Shown: positions 1-9,329, numbered from the stretch's first letter. The stretch: 64,000 nt of DNA from an uncultured Chryseobacterium sp. (GCA_913774355.1 CAJYGB010000038.1:62001-126000), one strand, 5' to 3'. The notes: generated from the letters alone by a model not told the origin. Numbers and translations are program-made.

Positions 1-882
1 GGCATTAGGATCATTCAGAAGTCTTCTCCATGGTTTTCTTTTGCCCCAACCGTAATCGCCATATACGAGAACCGGTGTTCCTTTGGCTTTTGTGGTGGCC
101 CCTCCCGGATTCAGCACCCAGGTATCGGCATAGTTGTACAGCCATTTTGCATCGTTCATCAATAGGCGTAAACATGAATGTGATGCAGGATAACCCGGAA
201 GGTCATATTGATGCCATCCGATCCCGTCAAGATTAAAGATATTGAAATTATACGGCAGTTTCCATTCGCTGCTTACGGTAGAAATAGCCAGCTGCTTTTT
301 CCAGTTGGCAAAAGTAAGGCCGGTTTTTGTTTTGGCAGCTTTTTTCCCCATACTGGTCGGACCCCATTTTACCAGCGTTCCGTTTGAATAAACACCGAAT
401 GCCTGAATAGGGTATGAAAATACGACGAACTTCTTCACCGGGCTCAATACGTCAAGCTGCATTGGGAACGGTGCATATTCCATCAGTGTCGTATCGATTT
501 TTGCCGGAACTACCAAAGTATCTGCATTCCATTTATTTTTAGAATCGAGACGATTCAGGGCAAAGATGGCATACAGCTCTCCTGCTGAATATTTTTTATT
601 GAAAACAGCGAACAGCGAATCTTTCATTTTTTTATCTTTTGGGAAAATAAACGCATTGTAGAAACCATCCTCCTGCATGGCTGGCGGCATAGATTCTTTC
701 TGAAATACAGAATCTTTTTTTGCAATAACTGAATCCTGCTTTTCATCAGATTGATCCAGTACTGCAGATGATGTGTCTTTGATCTTATCATTGATCTTTT
801 CCATTTCCTTTTTACAGGAAAGCAGCATGAATGCTATGCACAGGGCAGAAAGAAATGATTTTTTCACAGATATGTTTTTCAT
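1..882 (-). CDS. L,D-transpeptidase (YkuD) lipoprotein, 3' end outside window
   Basis: Read on the minus strand from the ATG at 882, the frame stays open to the window edge, so the C-terminus is missing. The first 22 residues form a lipoprotein signal ending in a lipobox (LLSC, then KK). An Asp/Lys/Ser-rich linker follows. The last third carries the YkuD signature: a GWHQYD segment, then about 10 residues later SHSCLRLL, which supplies the catalytic Cys (usual form SHGC; here Ser replaces Gly). Enzymes of this family make 3-3 cross-links in peptidoglycan or attach proteins to it, and this one should sit anchored in the periplasm. A near-consensus -7 box (GATATTTG, 921-928, minus) lies 40 bp upstream. 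The family call is firm; the substrate is unknown. Confidence 0.85.
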   Translation of the reverse strand, partial: MKNISVKKSFLSALCIAFMLLSCKKEMEKINDKIKDTSSAVLDQSDEKQDSVIAKKDSVFQKESMPPAMQEDGFYNAFIFPKDKKMKDSLFAVFNKKYSAGELYAIFALNRLDSKNKWNADTLVVPAKIDTTLMEYAPFPMQLDVLSPVKKFVVFSYPIQAFGVYSNGTLVKWGPTSMGKKAAKTKTGLTFANWKKQLAISTVSSEWKLPYNFNIFNLDGIGWHQYDLPGYPASHSCLRLLMNDAKWLYNYADTWVLNPGGATTKAKGTPVLVYGDYGWGKRKPWRRLLNDPNA

Positions 883-1465
883 AAATAAATAACAGTCGAA
901 TTGATTTTTCCTACTCAGTGCAAATATCAGACCTAAAAAGGATTGAAAAAATACAAACTGAAAATACTATAAAAATACGGTGGTTAGCATTGCTCAAGCC
1001 CTCAATTTTACGCCTGATTTCAGGTTTTGTAACTTATCTCAGAATCATTCAATACCAAAATTAAAAACTTCAGAATGCAGCTCTGCGGTGTGAAAGACAG
1101 AACTTCCTTTCTTATTCAGATTAGCTAAACTTTTTTCCTGGTCCCAAGGTTTTGATAGTAACCCCAAAAAGCCTTTATAATAAGCATTGCGGCTTGCAGA
1201 ATCTAAATATAGACGCAGCACATAAAAAAATCCTGTAAAAATGATTTACAGGATTTGTGATCCGGACGGGACACTTTTGCATAAAAAGGCAGTTTACTTT
1301 GAGACAACTACTTTTTTTATTATCTCTGTTTTTTTTCCCTGCTCTATTTGTAGCATAACCTTTCAGTATATTTGTACTTAAAAGTATTAAGTCTTTTTTA
1401 TCTTGGAGAATTTAACTGCCAGATGAGCTGTTGCTATTATGTCCTCACTTCCGGTTTTCTCTAGT
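883..1465. other. Intergenic region with orphan ORF fragment and tRNA-Asp scar
   Basis: No complete gene is visible. On the minus strand 1221-1045 reads as a 58-residue open frame from a GTG (VLRLYLDSASRN... to ...VFNFGIE, stop). I cannot assign it to a family; it looks like the C-terminal tail of a lost gene or a chance frame. Its 5' part lies in the direct repeat 1185-1272. From 1273 to 1465 there is only AT-rich DNA with T-tracts, taken as the left end of the tRNA-Asp-flanked segment. Confidence 0.4.
1185..1272. repeat. Left ~90 bp direct repeat with terminator and tRNA-Asp 3' end
   Basis: This stretch matches 9145-9237 with a few substitutions and small indels. The shared blocks are CGGCTTGCAGAAT, a hairpin around TCCTGTAAA/TTTACAGGA (1228-1256), and the 14 bp GATCCGGACGGGAC (1259-1272), which is the 3' acceptor and T-arm end of tRNA-Asp in minus orientation. 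After 1272 the match to the tRNA stops. It looks like a decayed attachment-type duplicate of the tRNA-Asp 3' region. Confidence 0.75.
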
Positions 1466-2215
1466 CTAAACTGCTGTGTAGCCCCCATCAATAGTATAGT
1501 AACCACCATTGATAAAAGTAGAGGTATCTAAGCTCAAAAACAGAACTAAATTTGCCACTTCTTCCGCTTTTCCTAAACGTCCGATAGGATGTCTGGTCAC
1601 TAAAGTTTTGTAGGCTTGTTCGTCTAGCGCATTTAATAACGGTGTATCGATGTATCCTGGCCCAACAGCATTAATGCGGATATTATGTGCAGCATACTCC
1701 ACTCCGAAATTTCGCGTAAGCCCTAATACCCCGTGCTTGGCAGCCGCATAGCCTACCGAACCTGGCACAGCAGTAATACTGTGGATTGAGCCCAAATTAA
1801 CAATTGCACCGCCACCGTTTTTCAGCATCTGTTGTGTAGCATATTTGCAGCCATAAAAAACACCGTTCAGGTTAATATCTATAATAGTTTTCCAATCTTC
1901 AATGCTTTGTTCTGCTGCAGGATTGATTTTCCCACCAATCCCCGCATTATTGCACGCAATATCCAACCGGCCATATTTTTCCACCGTTTTTGCAACCAGT
2001 GCTTCTACTTCTTCAGGAACTGCGGTATTGGCGTTTACGTAGATGGCATCACCACCTGATTTTAAAATTTCATCTACTACGGATTGGCTATTATCATCAT
2101 TGATATCTGATACCACTACTTTTGCTCCCTCTTTAGCATATAATAACGCTACTTCTTTTCCGATGCCGGATCCTGCTCCGGTTACAAAGGCTACTTTGTC
2201 TTTTAATTTTTCCAT
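1466..2215 (-). CDS. SDR-family NAD(P)-dependent oxidoreductase
   Basis: A classical short-chain dehydrogenase of 249 residues, the usual length for the family. Visible motifs are the nucleotide-binding TGAGSGIG (12-19), the NNAG structural motif (89-92), and the catalytic triad Ser143, Tyr156 and Lys160 (YAAAK). An Asp at the end of beta-2 (SDIND, ~37) favours NAD over NADP, as is usual in this family. The substrate cannot be read from sequence; the closest style is the glucose/3-oxoacyl reductase-like classical SDRs. It lies at the left end of the segment bounded by tRNA-Asp repeats, about 230 bp downstream of the efflux operon and on the same strand, so it may or may not be co-transcribed. 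Confidence 0.85.
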   Translation of the reverse strand: MEKLKDKVAFVTGAGSGIGKEVALLYAKEGAKVVVSDINDDNSQSVVDEILKSGGDAIYVNANTAVPEEVEALVAKTVEKYGRLDIACNNAGIGGKINPAAEQSIEDWKTIIDINLNGVFYGCKYATQQMLKNGGGAIVNLGSIHSITAVPGSVGYAAAKHGVLGLTRNFGVEYAAHNIRINAVGPGYIDTPLLNALDEQAYKTLVTRHPIGRLGKAEEVANLVLFLSLDTSTFINGGYYTIDGGYTAV

Positions 2216-2448
2216 TTTGAACGACTTTTTTAAAGTTTATATTTTTATTTTTCTTCAGATTTTGGCTTCTACATTTTATCTGCATATAATGATTTTCATG
2301 CTTTTATACTTGAAACGATGTAAAACCCATTTTTCCCATTTCTGAGATGGGATACCAATCAAATCATCATGACAGATTTTGTCGTATTGTGATTATAGAT
2401 ACTTACAAATATATTTTAACAGATCGTGTCTTATTTAAAACAATATCA

Positions 2449-3792
2449 TTATCTTCCGGATACCAGCAAATAATAGGAAATAGCCAGTTGATAATTTATT
2501 TTCGAATCTATGAGTTTTTCCTGAGTATCATTTACCTGAGCTTGAGCTTCCAATAAATCAGACATTTGGGATAGTCCGTTTTTATAACTTTGTTGGTTTA
2601 CTCTGCTATTCTCCGATGCCTGCACAAGCGTTTCCTCATTCAAATGAATGCTTTTGTAAGCTTCCTGAAGATCTCTCCAGGCCTTGTCAATCTGTATTTT
2701 CAGTAACTCTGTATTTTCTTTCAAATCATTCTCAGCCATCTTCTCTTTTGTTTTTAGCTGATTGACCTTATGTTTGTCTTCCCACCAGTTAGAAATCGGT
2801 ACCGTTACTGCGGCAAAAGCCATTCCATTGAAAGCTCTATCTATATTTCTGGTGATGGGATCCAGATAAAATCCGGACAAACCTACATTAACAGAAGGTC
2901 TGGCTTCTCCCTTTTTCAGTTCAGTCTGTAATTTGGAAGCCTCCACAGATTTTTCCAGCATCTGGTATTCCAGCCTGTTCTTTACCGCTTCGTCCTCGGA
3001 AATATAGTAAGATTCCGGAGGATTAATTACCGCTAACTGATCTTCCAGTACAAGATTATCATTATAATGAATACCAGTGGTCTGGCATAATTGTTTTTTT
3101 GATAATGCAATTCCGTTTTCGAGCTGAGTCCTTTTGAGTTTCAGTTCACTTCTTTTTACGGTTACTTTCAGTAAATCATTTTTGATGACTACACCGCTTT
3201 TAACGGCAGTCTGAACTTCTTTTGAGAGTTTATCCAAAAATTCTTCATATCCCGTAAGTGTTTTCTCCTTTTCGCTGAGGCTTATAATCTGAAGAAATTC
3301 TTTTTCTGTTTTATAAAGAATTTCTTTATCAGATAATTCCTGCTGTTTCTTTTTAACGTCAAGATTAATATCAGCCAGTTGATTTCCTGTCTTTATCCGG
3401 TTTCCTGCATATATGGGCTGAACTAATGTAACAGCTCCTCCTGCAACCTGTTGTAAAAAGTTCATATTAATTCCCGGCATGTACGCAAACTCGGTTGCGG
3501 TGAGAAGATTTGCAGGATTGCCATCATAGAGAGGGAGATTTCCGCCTTCGATTTTCAGCTTTAAAAGAGGATTGACCGCTTTCATTCCAAAGGCCATTGC
3601 ACTGACTTTCGGATAATAATTAGTTCGAGTTTCTTTTTTAAATGCCTCAGCCTCCTCAACCTGGAGAGAACTGTTTTTTATGAGGCTGCTATTTTCCAAA
3701 GTGCTTTTTTTAGCTTGCTGCAAGGTGATATTTTGTGAAAAAACATCGTTTGCCAGCATTAAAAACAGACTACTTATGATATACTTTTTCAT
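2449..3792 (-). CDS. TolC-family outer membrane efflux protein
   Basis: 447 residues with a signal peptide (about 1-19, cleavage after VFSQ) and long alpha-helical, coiled-coil-like halves rich in Lys, Glu and Gln, as in the two internal repeats of the TolC fold. No lipobox Cys is present, so it is a TolC-like rather than OprM-lipoprotein-like subunit. It should form the outer membrane channel of the tripartite pump encoded just upstream: the RND gene stops at 3796, leaving 3 bp. It is the last gene of the MFP-RND-OMF operon and lies inside the tRNA-Asp-flanked segment. Confidence 0.9.
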   Translation of the reverse strand: MKKYIISSLFLMLANDVFSQNITLQQAKKSTLENSSLIKNSSLQVEEAEAFKKETRTNYYPKVSAMAFGMKAVNPLLKLKIEGGNLPLYDGNPANLLTATEFAYMPGINMNFLQQVAGGAVTLVQPIYAGNRIKTGNQLADINLDVKKKQQELSDKEILYKTEKEFLQIISLSEKEKTLTGYEEFLDKLSKEVQTAVKSGVVIKNDLLKVTVKRSELKLKRTQLENGIALSKKQLCQTTGIHYNDNLVLEDQLAVINPPESYYISEDEAVKNRLEYQMLEKSVEASKLQTELKKGEARPSVNVGLSGFYLDPITRNIDRAFNGMAFAAVTVPISNWWEDKHKVNQLKTKEKMAENDLKENTELLKIQIDKAWRDLQEAYKSIHLNEETLVQASENSRVNQQSYKNGLSQMSDLLEAQAQVNDTQEKLIDSKINYQLAISYYLLVSGR

Positions 3793-3795
3793 TTT

Positions 3796-6700
3796 TTAAG
3801 CTAATTCTATTATTTCTGAACTTTGATTTTCTTCTTTTCTGTAAGCCATCCAGTAGAGAAGAGGGAGCATTGTAAGGATAAAGCCCATTGAGATCAATGT
3901 TCCGAAGAAGATGACAGTTCCCATTGGAGCCCAAAGCGGACTATTGCTGATGATCATGGGTACAACTCCCATTGAAGCTGCAAGACAGGTTAGTAATATA
4001 GGACGCATTCTTCTTGCTCCTGCCATTATACAGGCCTCTTTTACCGTTCTGTGTTCTCTGTGACGAAGCTCTTCTATATAATCGTACATAATAATGCCGT
4101 TCCTTACGATAATCCCAATAAGACTGACCAATCCCAACACGGAAGTCATACTAAATTCCATATCCATAATCAGCAATCCCAATGCTGCCCCCAGGAAGGA
4201 AAATACAGTGGATAAAAATACCAATGATGCCAATTTGATTTTTCTGAAATGGAAAACAAGAATGAAATAGATAATAGCAACAGAAATCAACAGGCCGGCT
4301 ACGATTTTCGGCAAGGTTTCATCCGTGTTTTCTTTGGTTCCGCCATACGTTAGCATAATGTTTTTGTCGTTGATTTCTTTCAGATTTCTGTCAACAATTG
4401 CTTCCACCTTTTTCTGCTCAGAATCTATTCGCGTTCCTCTTTTATAATCAATGTACACAGATAAAGTTCTTAGTCCATTTCTTCTAACGATCTGGCCTTC
4501 ATTTATTCCTGTAGTCACTTTTGCCACCTGGCGAAGCGGTACAGCAGGAGAAAACAGACCGGTAACATATTCGTTTTGAACGTCTCCTGGCTTTAGACTG
4601 TCACCGCTGGTGCTTGATTTAAGAACTACCGGAACATTATAATCTTTTTCCCAGATAGAAGTAATAGGAATTCCCCCGAATCTTGATGCTAAATTTACTC
4701 CCAAAGTTCCCTCATTAATTCCTAATCTGTTTGATTCTACAGGATCCAATGCTACTCTCACATCAGGCAAAGGTTCCTGATAATTCGTATAAATTCTAAG
4801 TGGAGTATCCATTTTTTTCAATTCATATTCCAGTTTTTGAGCTACCATCTTAAGATCAGCAATATTGTTCCCTGTCAGACGTATTTCGGAATCAGCATCT
4901 ACATTTGCCTGGTAGTCCAGTTGTTTGAATTTCACAAAAGCATTAGGATAGCGATAGGCCATCTTCGTGGCATTTTCATTCATAATATCAACAGTTGCTT
5001 CAGCACTTTCTGTATTTACAATGTACTGGGCAAAGTTGGAACCTCCTATTTTGGGGGCGTACGTGGTCTGAAATCTTGGCGATCCCGATCCCATAAATAA
5101 GGTAAGGGAAGTTATCCTTTTGTCTTTCTTTAATTCTTTCTGAAGATCAAGGGCTACTTTTTCAGTCTCATTGATGGAAGTTCCATTAGGCAGAAAAATT
5201 TCTATGGCAAACTGATTTCTTTCCGCGAAAGGCATCAGTTTCAAAGGAACCTTTAAAAACAGAGCAACTCCTGATAATCCAACAAGAGTACCCACTGCAA
5301 AGGATATTTTCGGAAATTTAAAAATCTTTTCTAATAGGGAATCATAAACAGACTGTATTCTGTCCATCACAGATTTTCCTTTTTTTGAAGGATCCGCATT
5401 CGGGTTGTATAGTCCCTTATTAATGAAAATATACATCAAGAAAGGCACAAATAATATGGCAACCGCAAGAGACACTCCTAATGCCAGCAAAACAGTCCAG
5501 GGAAATGCACTTACGAAATCCCGCATTTGCCCTGTTAGGGTGAGCAAAAAAGGAAAGAAGGTAATCCCAATAGCTAGGGTTGCAGATAAAACCGCTTTGA
5601 AATATTCTCCGGCACTTTGTATTGCTGCCTCTTTTCTGGGAATGCCCTCATCTAATTTTTCAAGATACCCATCCAGAATTACAATGGAGTTATCTACTAT
5701 CATTCCTAAAACTACGATGAGTGCAGCTAATGTTACCGTATTAAGCTCGATTCCAAAAACAAACATGAGTGCTAAAGTGATAAATATACTCACCGGAATT
5801 GTAGAGCCTGCAACTGCAGCTACTCTCAGAGGCATCAATGCTACGGTTACCAGCACCACCGCAAGAATAGCAATGCCCAATTCTTCCAAAAACGTATGAA
5901 TGGAATGATCTACCACCTGAGGCTGATCTGCTATCCGGAAAACCTTTACATCATTGGGTAATGTTTTTTCAAATTTTTCCAGAACCTGATTTACCGATTT
6001 ACCATAATCCACAATATTATATCCTTCTCTCATTTCTGTAGAAAGAATTAGTGATTTATGATTATTGTTTAAGGTATAGGTATTGGCCTTAGGATATTCT
6101 CTGACGATCTTCCCCACATCTTTTAAACGGATCTGATTACCCGTCGGATCGGAATAGATGATCTGCTCCTGTAAATCATACTCTGAGGTAAAAGGCCGGT
6201 CTATGTGAACAGGTATTGAAAGATTTTGATTATCAATTTTGCCTGCAGGTCCCACAAAACCTTTCGCCACCAAGGTCTGGTAGAGACTATAGATATTAAG
6301 GCCATAACTTGCAATTTTTTCTTTATTTATATAGATACTGATCTGCTCGTTTTGTTCGCCGTACCTCCTGAGATTGGAAACCGATTCTATACTTCTTAGC
6401 CGGCTTTCCAGATCTTCCATGTATAATCTCATCTGACGATACGTCTTAGTGTCAGACTCCAATGCAATAAGCAATGCAGAAGTATCCCCGAAATCATCAT
6501 TTGCAGCCAACGCAAGAACTCCTGAGGGTAATTTCATCTTAAAATCGGACAAACCCAATTTAATTTTAGACCAGACTTCGGTTTTATTTTTGATATCGTC
6601 GTTAAGCTCCACAAAAATATATAACATCCCATCCCTGGACTGAGAATACGTCTTGCTTTTCTTAATCTCCTTGTATGTGAAAAGATAATTCTCCAAAGGC

Positions 6701-6906
6701 TTTGCCACCTGCTCTTCTACTTCCTCAGAAGTTGCTCCGGGATAAACCGCTACTACGATTCCCTGTCTTATGGTAAAAGCCGGAAATTCCTGCTTCGGCA
6801 TCTTGAAAAGTGCATAGACTCCATAAATGATCAAGGCTGAGATAAGCAGAAGGACAATTTTATTATATTTCATAGCAACTGCAATGAAATTATTCTTTGT
6901 ATTCAT
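3796..6906 (-). CDS. RND efflux transporter inner membrane pump (AcrB/HAE family)
   Basis: 1036 residues, the standard length for an RND permease. The N-terminal TM1 (about 17-34) is followed by a large periplasmic loop (PGATSEEVEEQVAKPLE, porter domain), then TM2-6 including GMIVDNSIVILDG in TM4. That motif carries the proton-relay Asp; the second Asp of the AcrB pair is Asn here, common in non-AcrB members of the family. A second periplasmic loop and TM7-12 (SLIGIIVRNGIIMYDYI) follow. It should export drugs, dyes or lipophilic compounds powered by proton influx, with the MFP upstream (17 bp gap) and TolC downstream (3 bp gap). The substrate is unknown. It is part of the mobile-looking segment. 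Confidence 0.93.
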   Translation of the reverse strand: MNTKNNFIAVAMKYNKIVLLLISALIIYGVYALFKMPKQEFPAFTIRQGIVVAVYPGATSEEVEEQVAKPLENYLFTYKEIKKSKTYSQSRDGMLYIFVELNDDIKNKTEVWSKIKLGLSDFKMKLPSGVLALAANDDFGDTSALLIALESDTKTYRQMRLYMEDLESRLRSIESVSNLRRYGEQNEQISIYINKEKIASYGLNIYSLYQTLVAKGFVGPAGKIDNQNLSIPVHIDRPFTSEYDLQEQIIYSDPTGNQIRLKDVGKIVREYPKANTYTLNNNHKSLILSTEMREGYNIVDYGKSVNQVLEKFEKTLPNDVKVFRIADQPQVVDHSIHTFLEELGIAILAVVLVTVALMPLRVAAVAGSTIPVSIFITLALMFVFGIELNTVTLAALIVVLGMIVDNSIVILDGYLEKLDEGIPRKEAAIQSAGEYFKAVLSATLAIGITFFPFLLTLTGQMRDFVSAFPWTVLLALGVSLAVAILFVPFLMYIFINKGLYNPNADPSKKGKSVMDRIQSVYDSLLEKIFKFPKISFAVGTLVGLSGVALFLKVPLKLMPFAERNQFAIEIFLPNGTSINETEKVALDLQKELKKDKRITSLTLFMGSGSPRFQTTYAPKIGGSNFAQYIVNTESAEATVDIMNENATKMAYRYPNAFVKFKQLDYQANVDADSEIRLTGNNIADLKMVAQKLEYELKKMDTPLRIYTNYQEPLPDVRVALDPVESNRLGINEGTLGVNLASRFGGIPITSIWEKDYNVPVVLKSSTSGDSLKPGDVQNEYVTGLFSPAVPLRQVAKVTTGINEGQIVRRNGLRTLSVYIDYKRGTRIDSEQKKVEAIVDRNLKEINDKNIMLTYGGTKENTDETLPKIVAGLLISVAIIYFILVFHFRKIKLASLVFLSTVFSFLGAALGLLIMDMEFSMTSVLGLVSLIGIIVRNGIIMYDYIEELRHREHRTVKEACIMAGARRMRPILLTCLAASMGVVPMIISNSPLWAPMGTVIFFGTLISMGFILTMLPLLYWMAYRKEENQSSEIIELA

Positions 6907-6923
6907 TATTCAAAAAAGTTAGA

Positions 6924-7982
6924 TCAATTAATAACAGTCACTTTGCTTCCCGGATTGATATTTTGATAACCGTCAGTAATTATCCTATCCCCAATTTGTA
7001 ATCCTCCAAGTATTTCAACATCGTTGCCCAGCAATTGTCCCAGATTAACCTCTTTTCTCTGGACTTTATTATTTTTATCGGCTATCCAGACAAATCTTTT
7101 ATCGGGGTAATCGAGAAGAACATACTTCAGAGGAATAATTATTTTATCATTGCTTTTGCGGTTTTGAGAAGGATTATCAAAGTAAGCTTTTACCACCATT
7201 CCTGGCATCAGACCGCCTGTATTGGAATTCGAAATTCGTACTTTGATATTATAGGTATGTGAAACAGGGTTGGCAGAAACTCCTTTTACTATAATCTGTC
7301 CCCGAAATTTTTTTTGTCCTAATGCCGTTACGACAACATCGCAGTATTGGCCTCTTTCAAATCCTGAAATTTCTCCTTCAGGTATCGGAATATTTACGTC
7401 TACCGTATTGATGTTCATAATGGTATAGACCGGTGCTCCTAAAATCACATTCATTCCGTTTTCAAAATATTTCTTGCTGATGGTTCCGGATTCCGGAGCA
7501 TACAGATAAGAATCATCAAGACTCTTTTTTGCAATCATCTCAGCAGACTGCGCTTTGGCAAGACTGGTTTTAAAATCAATAAGTTTAATTTCAGGCAGAC
7601 TCTGATTTTTATACATCTCATTCATTCTGCTGTAAGCGTCCTGGGCCTGTTTTAGTGTGGAAACAGAAGCTGTGTGGGCACTTTTAAGCGTTGTGGTATT
7701 CAGTTTTGCCATTAACTGCCCTTTTCTTACGCTTTGTCCCTCTTTAAAGTATAATTGCTCAATAGTTCCAGTGCTTATGAAACTTACATCTACAGTATTG
7801 CTGCTTTCCACAGTTCCTATATACTCATCACTGGCACTTTCCACATTTTTACCTGCACTTATTACCTTTACCTTGCTTACTTCCAGCATATTATTGCTTG
7901 GGGCTTTATCATTACAGGAACTGATAACGAAAGGAAGGTAAAAAATTACCGCATATTTCGGAATACTTCTTTTGTTTCTCAT
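6924..7982 (-). CDS. Efflux RND periplasmic adaptor (MFP) lipoprotein
   Basis: 352 residues from the ATG at 7982. A further in-frame ATG at 8036 is rejected because a -7-like box (8017-8024) lies between the two, and because the downstream start gives a clean lipoprotein signal (MRNKRSIPKYAVIFYL...ISSC). The order of parts is lipoyl-like half (GTIEQLYFKEGQSVRKGQLMA), short helical hairpin, second lipoyl half (LYAPESGTISKKYFENGMNV), beta-barrel (PEGEISGFERGQY) and membrane-proximal domain. This is the HlyD/AcrA adaptor that links the RND pump to TolC. It is the first gene of the operon and divergent from the AraC regulator. Confidence 0.9.
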   Translation of the reverse strand: MRNKRSIPKYAVIFYLPFVISSCNDKAPSNNMLEVSKVKVISAGKNVESASDEYIGTVESSNTVDVSFISTGTIEQLYFKEGQSVRKGQLMAKLNTTTLKSAHTASVSTLKQAQDAYSRMNEMYKNQSLPEIKLIDFKTSLAKAQSAEMIAKKSLDDSYLYAPESGTISKKYFENGMNVILGAPVYTIMNINTVDVNIPIPEGEISGFERGQYCDVVVTALGQKKFRGQIIVKGVSANPVSHTYNIKVRISNSNTGGLMPGMVVKAYFDNPSQNRKSNDKIIIPLKYVLLDYPDKRFVWIADKNNKVQRKEVNLGQLLGNDVEILGGLQIGDRIITDGYQNINPGSKVTVIN

Positions 7983-8016
7983 TTTTATCAATAAAAATTT
8001 ATTAAACGACTGGTTG

Positions 8017-8024
8017 CAAAGTTC
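8017..8024 (-). promoter_or_regulatory. Near-consensus -7 box for efflux operon
   Basis: On the minus strand this reads GAACTTTG, one mismatch from the Bacteroidota TAnnTTTG box, about 35 bp upstream of the preferred adaptor start at 7982. Confidence 0.45.
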
Positions 8025-8088
8025 ATTCTTAATCACAGAAAATGTTATTTCTTCCTTCCCGGAAAAATGTTCATTTGTCCGCTTTTTG

Positions 8089-8096
8089 TAACTTTG
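8089..8096 (+). promoter_or_regulatory. -7 box for AraC-family gene
   Basis: TAACTTTG fits TAnnTTTG exactly and lies 16 bp before the ATG at 8113. No clear -33 TTTG at the right spacing is seen. Confidence 0.5.
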
Positions 8097-8112
8097 CTTT
8101 CAAAATTATCTG

Positions 8113-9000
8113 ATGGAACAATTATTCAATATAATTTCTACTGACACATTGGGAAAAGATATGGCACTCATTTCTGACAGGAACGGTATTGCCATATCTC
8201 AAGAGGCTTTCCTTGTTAAAGAATATCTGAAGACTACTAATAGTCCTTATTTCGTTGAAGAAATAGCATTAATCCTGGTTCGAAACGGCAATGCACGGAT
8301 ACGAATTAATCTGGATGAGGTTTCCATATCAAAAAACACGATCGTTATACTTACTCCGAATTACATTGTGGAAATGCTTGAGTATAATGAGATATTAGAA
8401 GCAGATCTATTATTGTTCAAGTATGATGTTGTAGCTGATCTGCCTCTTACAAAAGATTTAGGAAGCATTGGAGATATATTTAACAAATCTCCAAGTTTAG
8501 CGTTAAATAACCAGGATTTTAAAGAAATATCGGATTTATATGCCGTGCTTGCCTATCATTGCAATAAGCAAAAGATATATAAAAGTGAGGTAACAAAAAA
8601 CTTATTATATGCTTTATGTTATATGGTGGTTGAATTTTATCAGGCTAGAATTTCATCCCAAACTCAACCTGTAAATCGTCCGGAAATAATTTATAAAAAT
8701 TTTTATTCACTTCTCTGCATTCATTATAAAGAGGAGCGAAGCATAAAATTTTATGCTGACAAATTAAATATCACACCTAAATACTTTTCTAAAACCATAA
8801 AGCAAATCAGTAAAAAGAACGCTTCGGATCTGATCGATGAAATGGTCATTATGGGAGCAAAAGCTTTACTGAAATGTACCGATCAGTCGGTACAGCAGAT
8901 TTCAACGGAATTTAACTTTCCTAACCCTTCCTTTTTCGGGACTTTCTTTAAAAGAAAAACGGGCATTACCACTTTGCAATATAGGAAGCAGCATTTATAG
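8113..9000 (+). CDS. AraC-family transcriptional regulator
   Basis: 295 residues. The N-terminal half is a cupin-like sensor (about 25-130, with VRNGNARIRINLDEVSIS). The C-terminal ~100 residues hold two helix-turn-helix units: SIKFYADKLNITPKYFSKTIK and SVQQISTEFNFPNPSFFGTFFKRKTG, the classic AraC/XylS pattern with conserved Phe and Lys. It is transcribed divergently from the RND operon with a 130 bp shared spacer, the standard arrangement for a local regulator of an efflux system. The effector is unknown. The gene looks AT-rich relative to the neighbouring core genes, by eye only. Confidence 0.9.
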   Translation: MEQLFNIISTDTLGKDMALISDRNGIAISQEAFLVKEYLKTTNSPYFVEEIALILVRNGNARIRINLDEVSISKNTIVILTPNYIVEMLEYNEILEADLLLFKYDVVADLPLTKDLGSIGDIFNKSPSLALNNQDFKEISDLYAVLAYHCNKQKIYKSEVTKNLLYALCYMVVEFYQARISSQTQPVNRPEIIYKNFYSLLCIHYKEERSIKFYADKLNITPKYFSKTIKQISKKNASDLIDEMVIMGAKALLKCTDQSVQQISTEFNFPNPSFFGTFFKRKTGITTLQYRKQHL

Positions 9001-9144
9001 TTTTCTGTTTTCAAATTTTAGTGTGGAAAAAAACTTTTTTTGTCTTTGTTTAAATCATTAATGCAACATCCGTAAGACTATCTTAAGACTTTCCCCATGG
9101 TGATTTAGGTTCTTTATCCTCAGGTCAACCCTCTACGAACTGAA

Positions 9145-9237
9145 CATTACGGCTTGCAGAATACAAAACATAAACGCAGTACATAAATAAAAAATCCTGT
9201 AAAAATGATTTTACAGGATTTGCGATCCGGACGGGAC
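9145..9237. repeat. Right ~90 bp direct repeat overlapping tRNA-Asp 3' end
   Basis: Partner of 1185-1272. It contains the same block, a terminator hairpin, and the first 14 bp of the minus-strand tRNA-Asp gene; here the tRNA is intact. Confidence 0.75.
9192..9221 (-). terminator. Terminator of tRNA-Asp array
   Basis: Perfect 13 bp inverted repeat (AAATCCTGTAAAA, loop ATGA, TTTTACAGGATTT) directly after the last tRNA-Asp in its direction of transcription. Confidence 0.7.
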
Positions 9238-9296
9238 TCGAACCCGCGACCTCCGCCGTGACAGGGCGGCATTCTAACCAGCTGAACTACCGGATC
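9223..9296 (-). tRNA. tRNA-Asp (GTC), copy 3
   Basis: 74 nt cloverleaf without encoded CCA. Acceptor GATCCGG pairs with CCGGATC and is followed by discriminator G. Anticodon GTC is at 9260-9262 (complement) and the T-arm GTTCGAGTC is intact. It is the most downstream of three near-identical genes; its 3' end is duplicated at 1259-1272. Confidence 0.97.
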
Positions 9297-9329
9297 AATT
9301 TTTTTAAAGTAAATTGAGAAAACTTTCTG

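Noticed and set aside
30..236. Open frame on the plus strand at the left edge
   Set aside because: It is antisense to the L,D-transpeptidase gene and has no recognisable motif.
5405..5899. 164-codon plus-strand frame
   Set aside because: It lies wholly antisense to the RND pump coding region, whose protein is clearly conserved.
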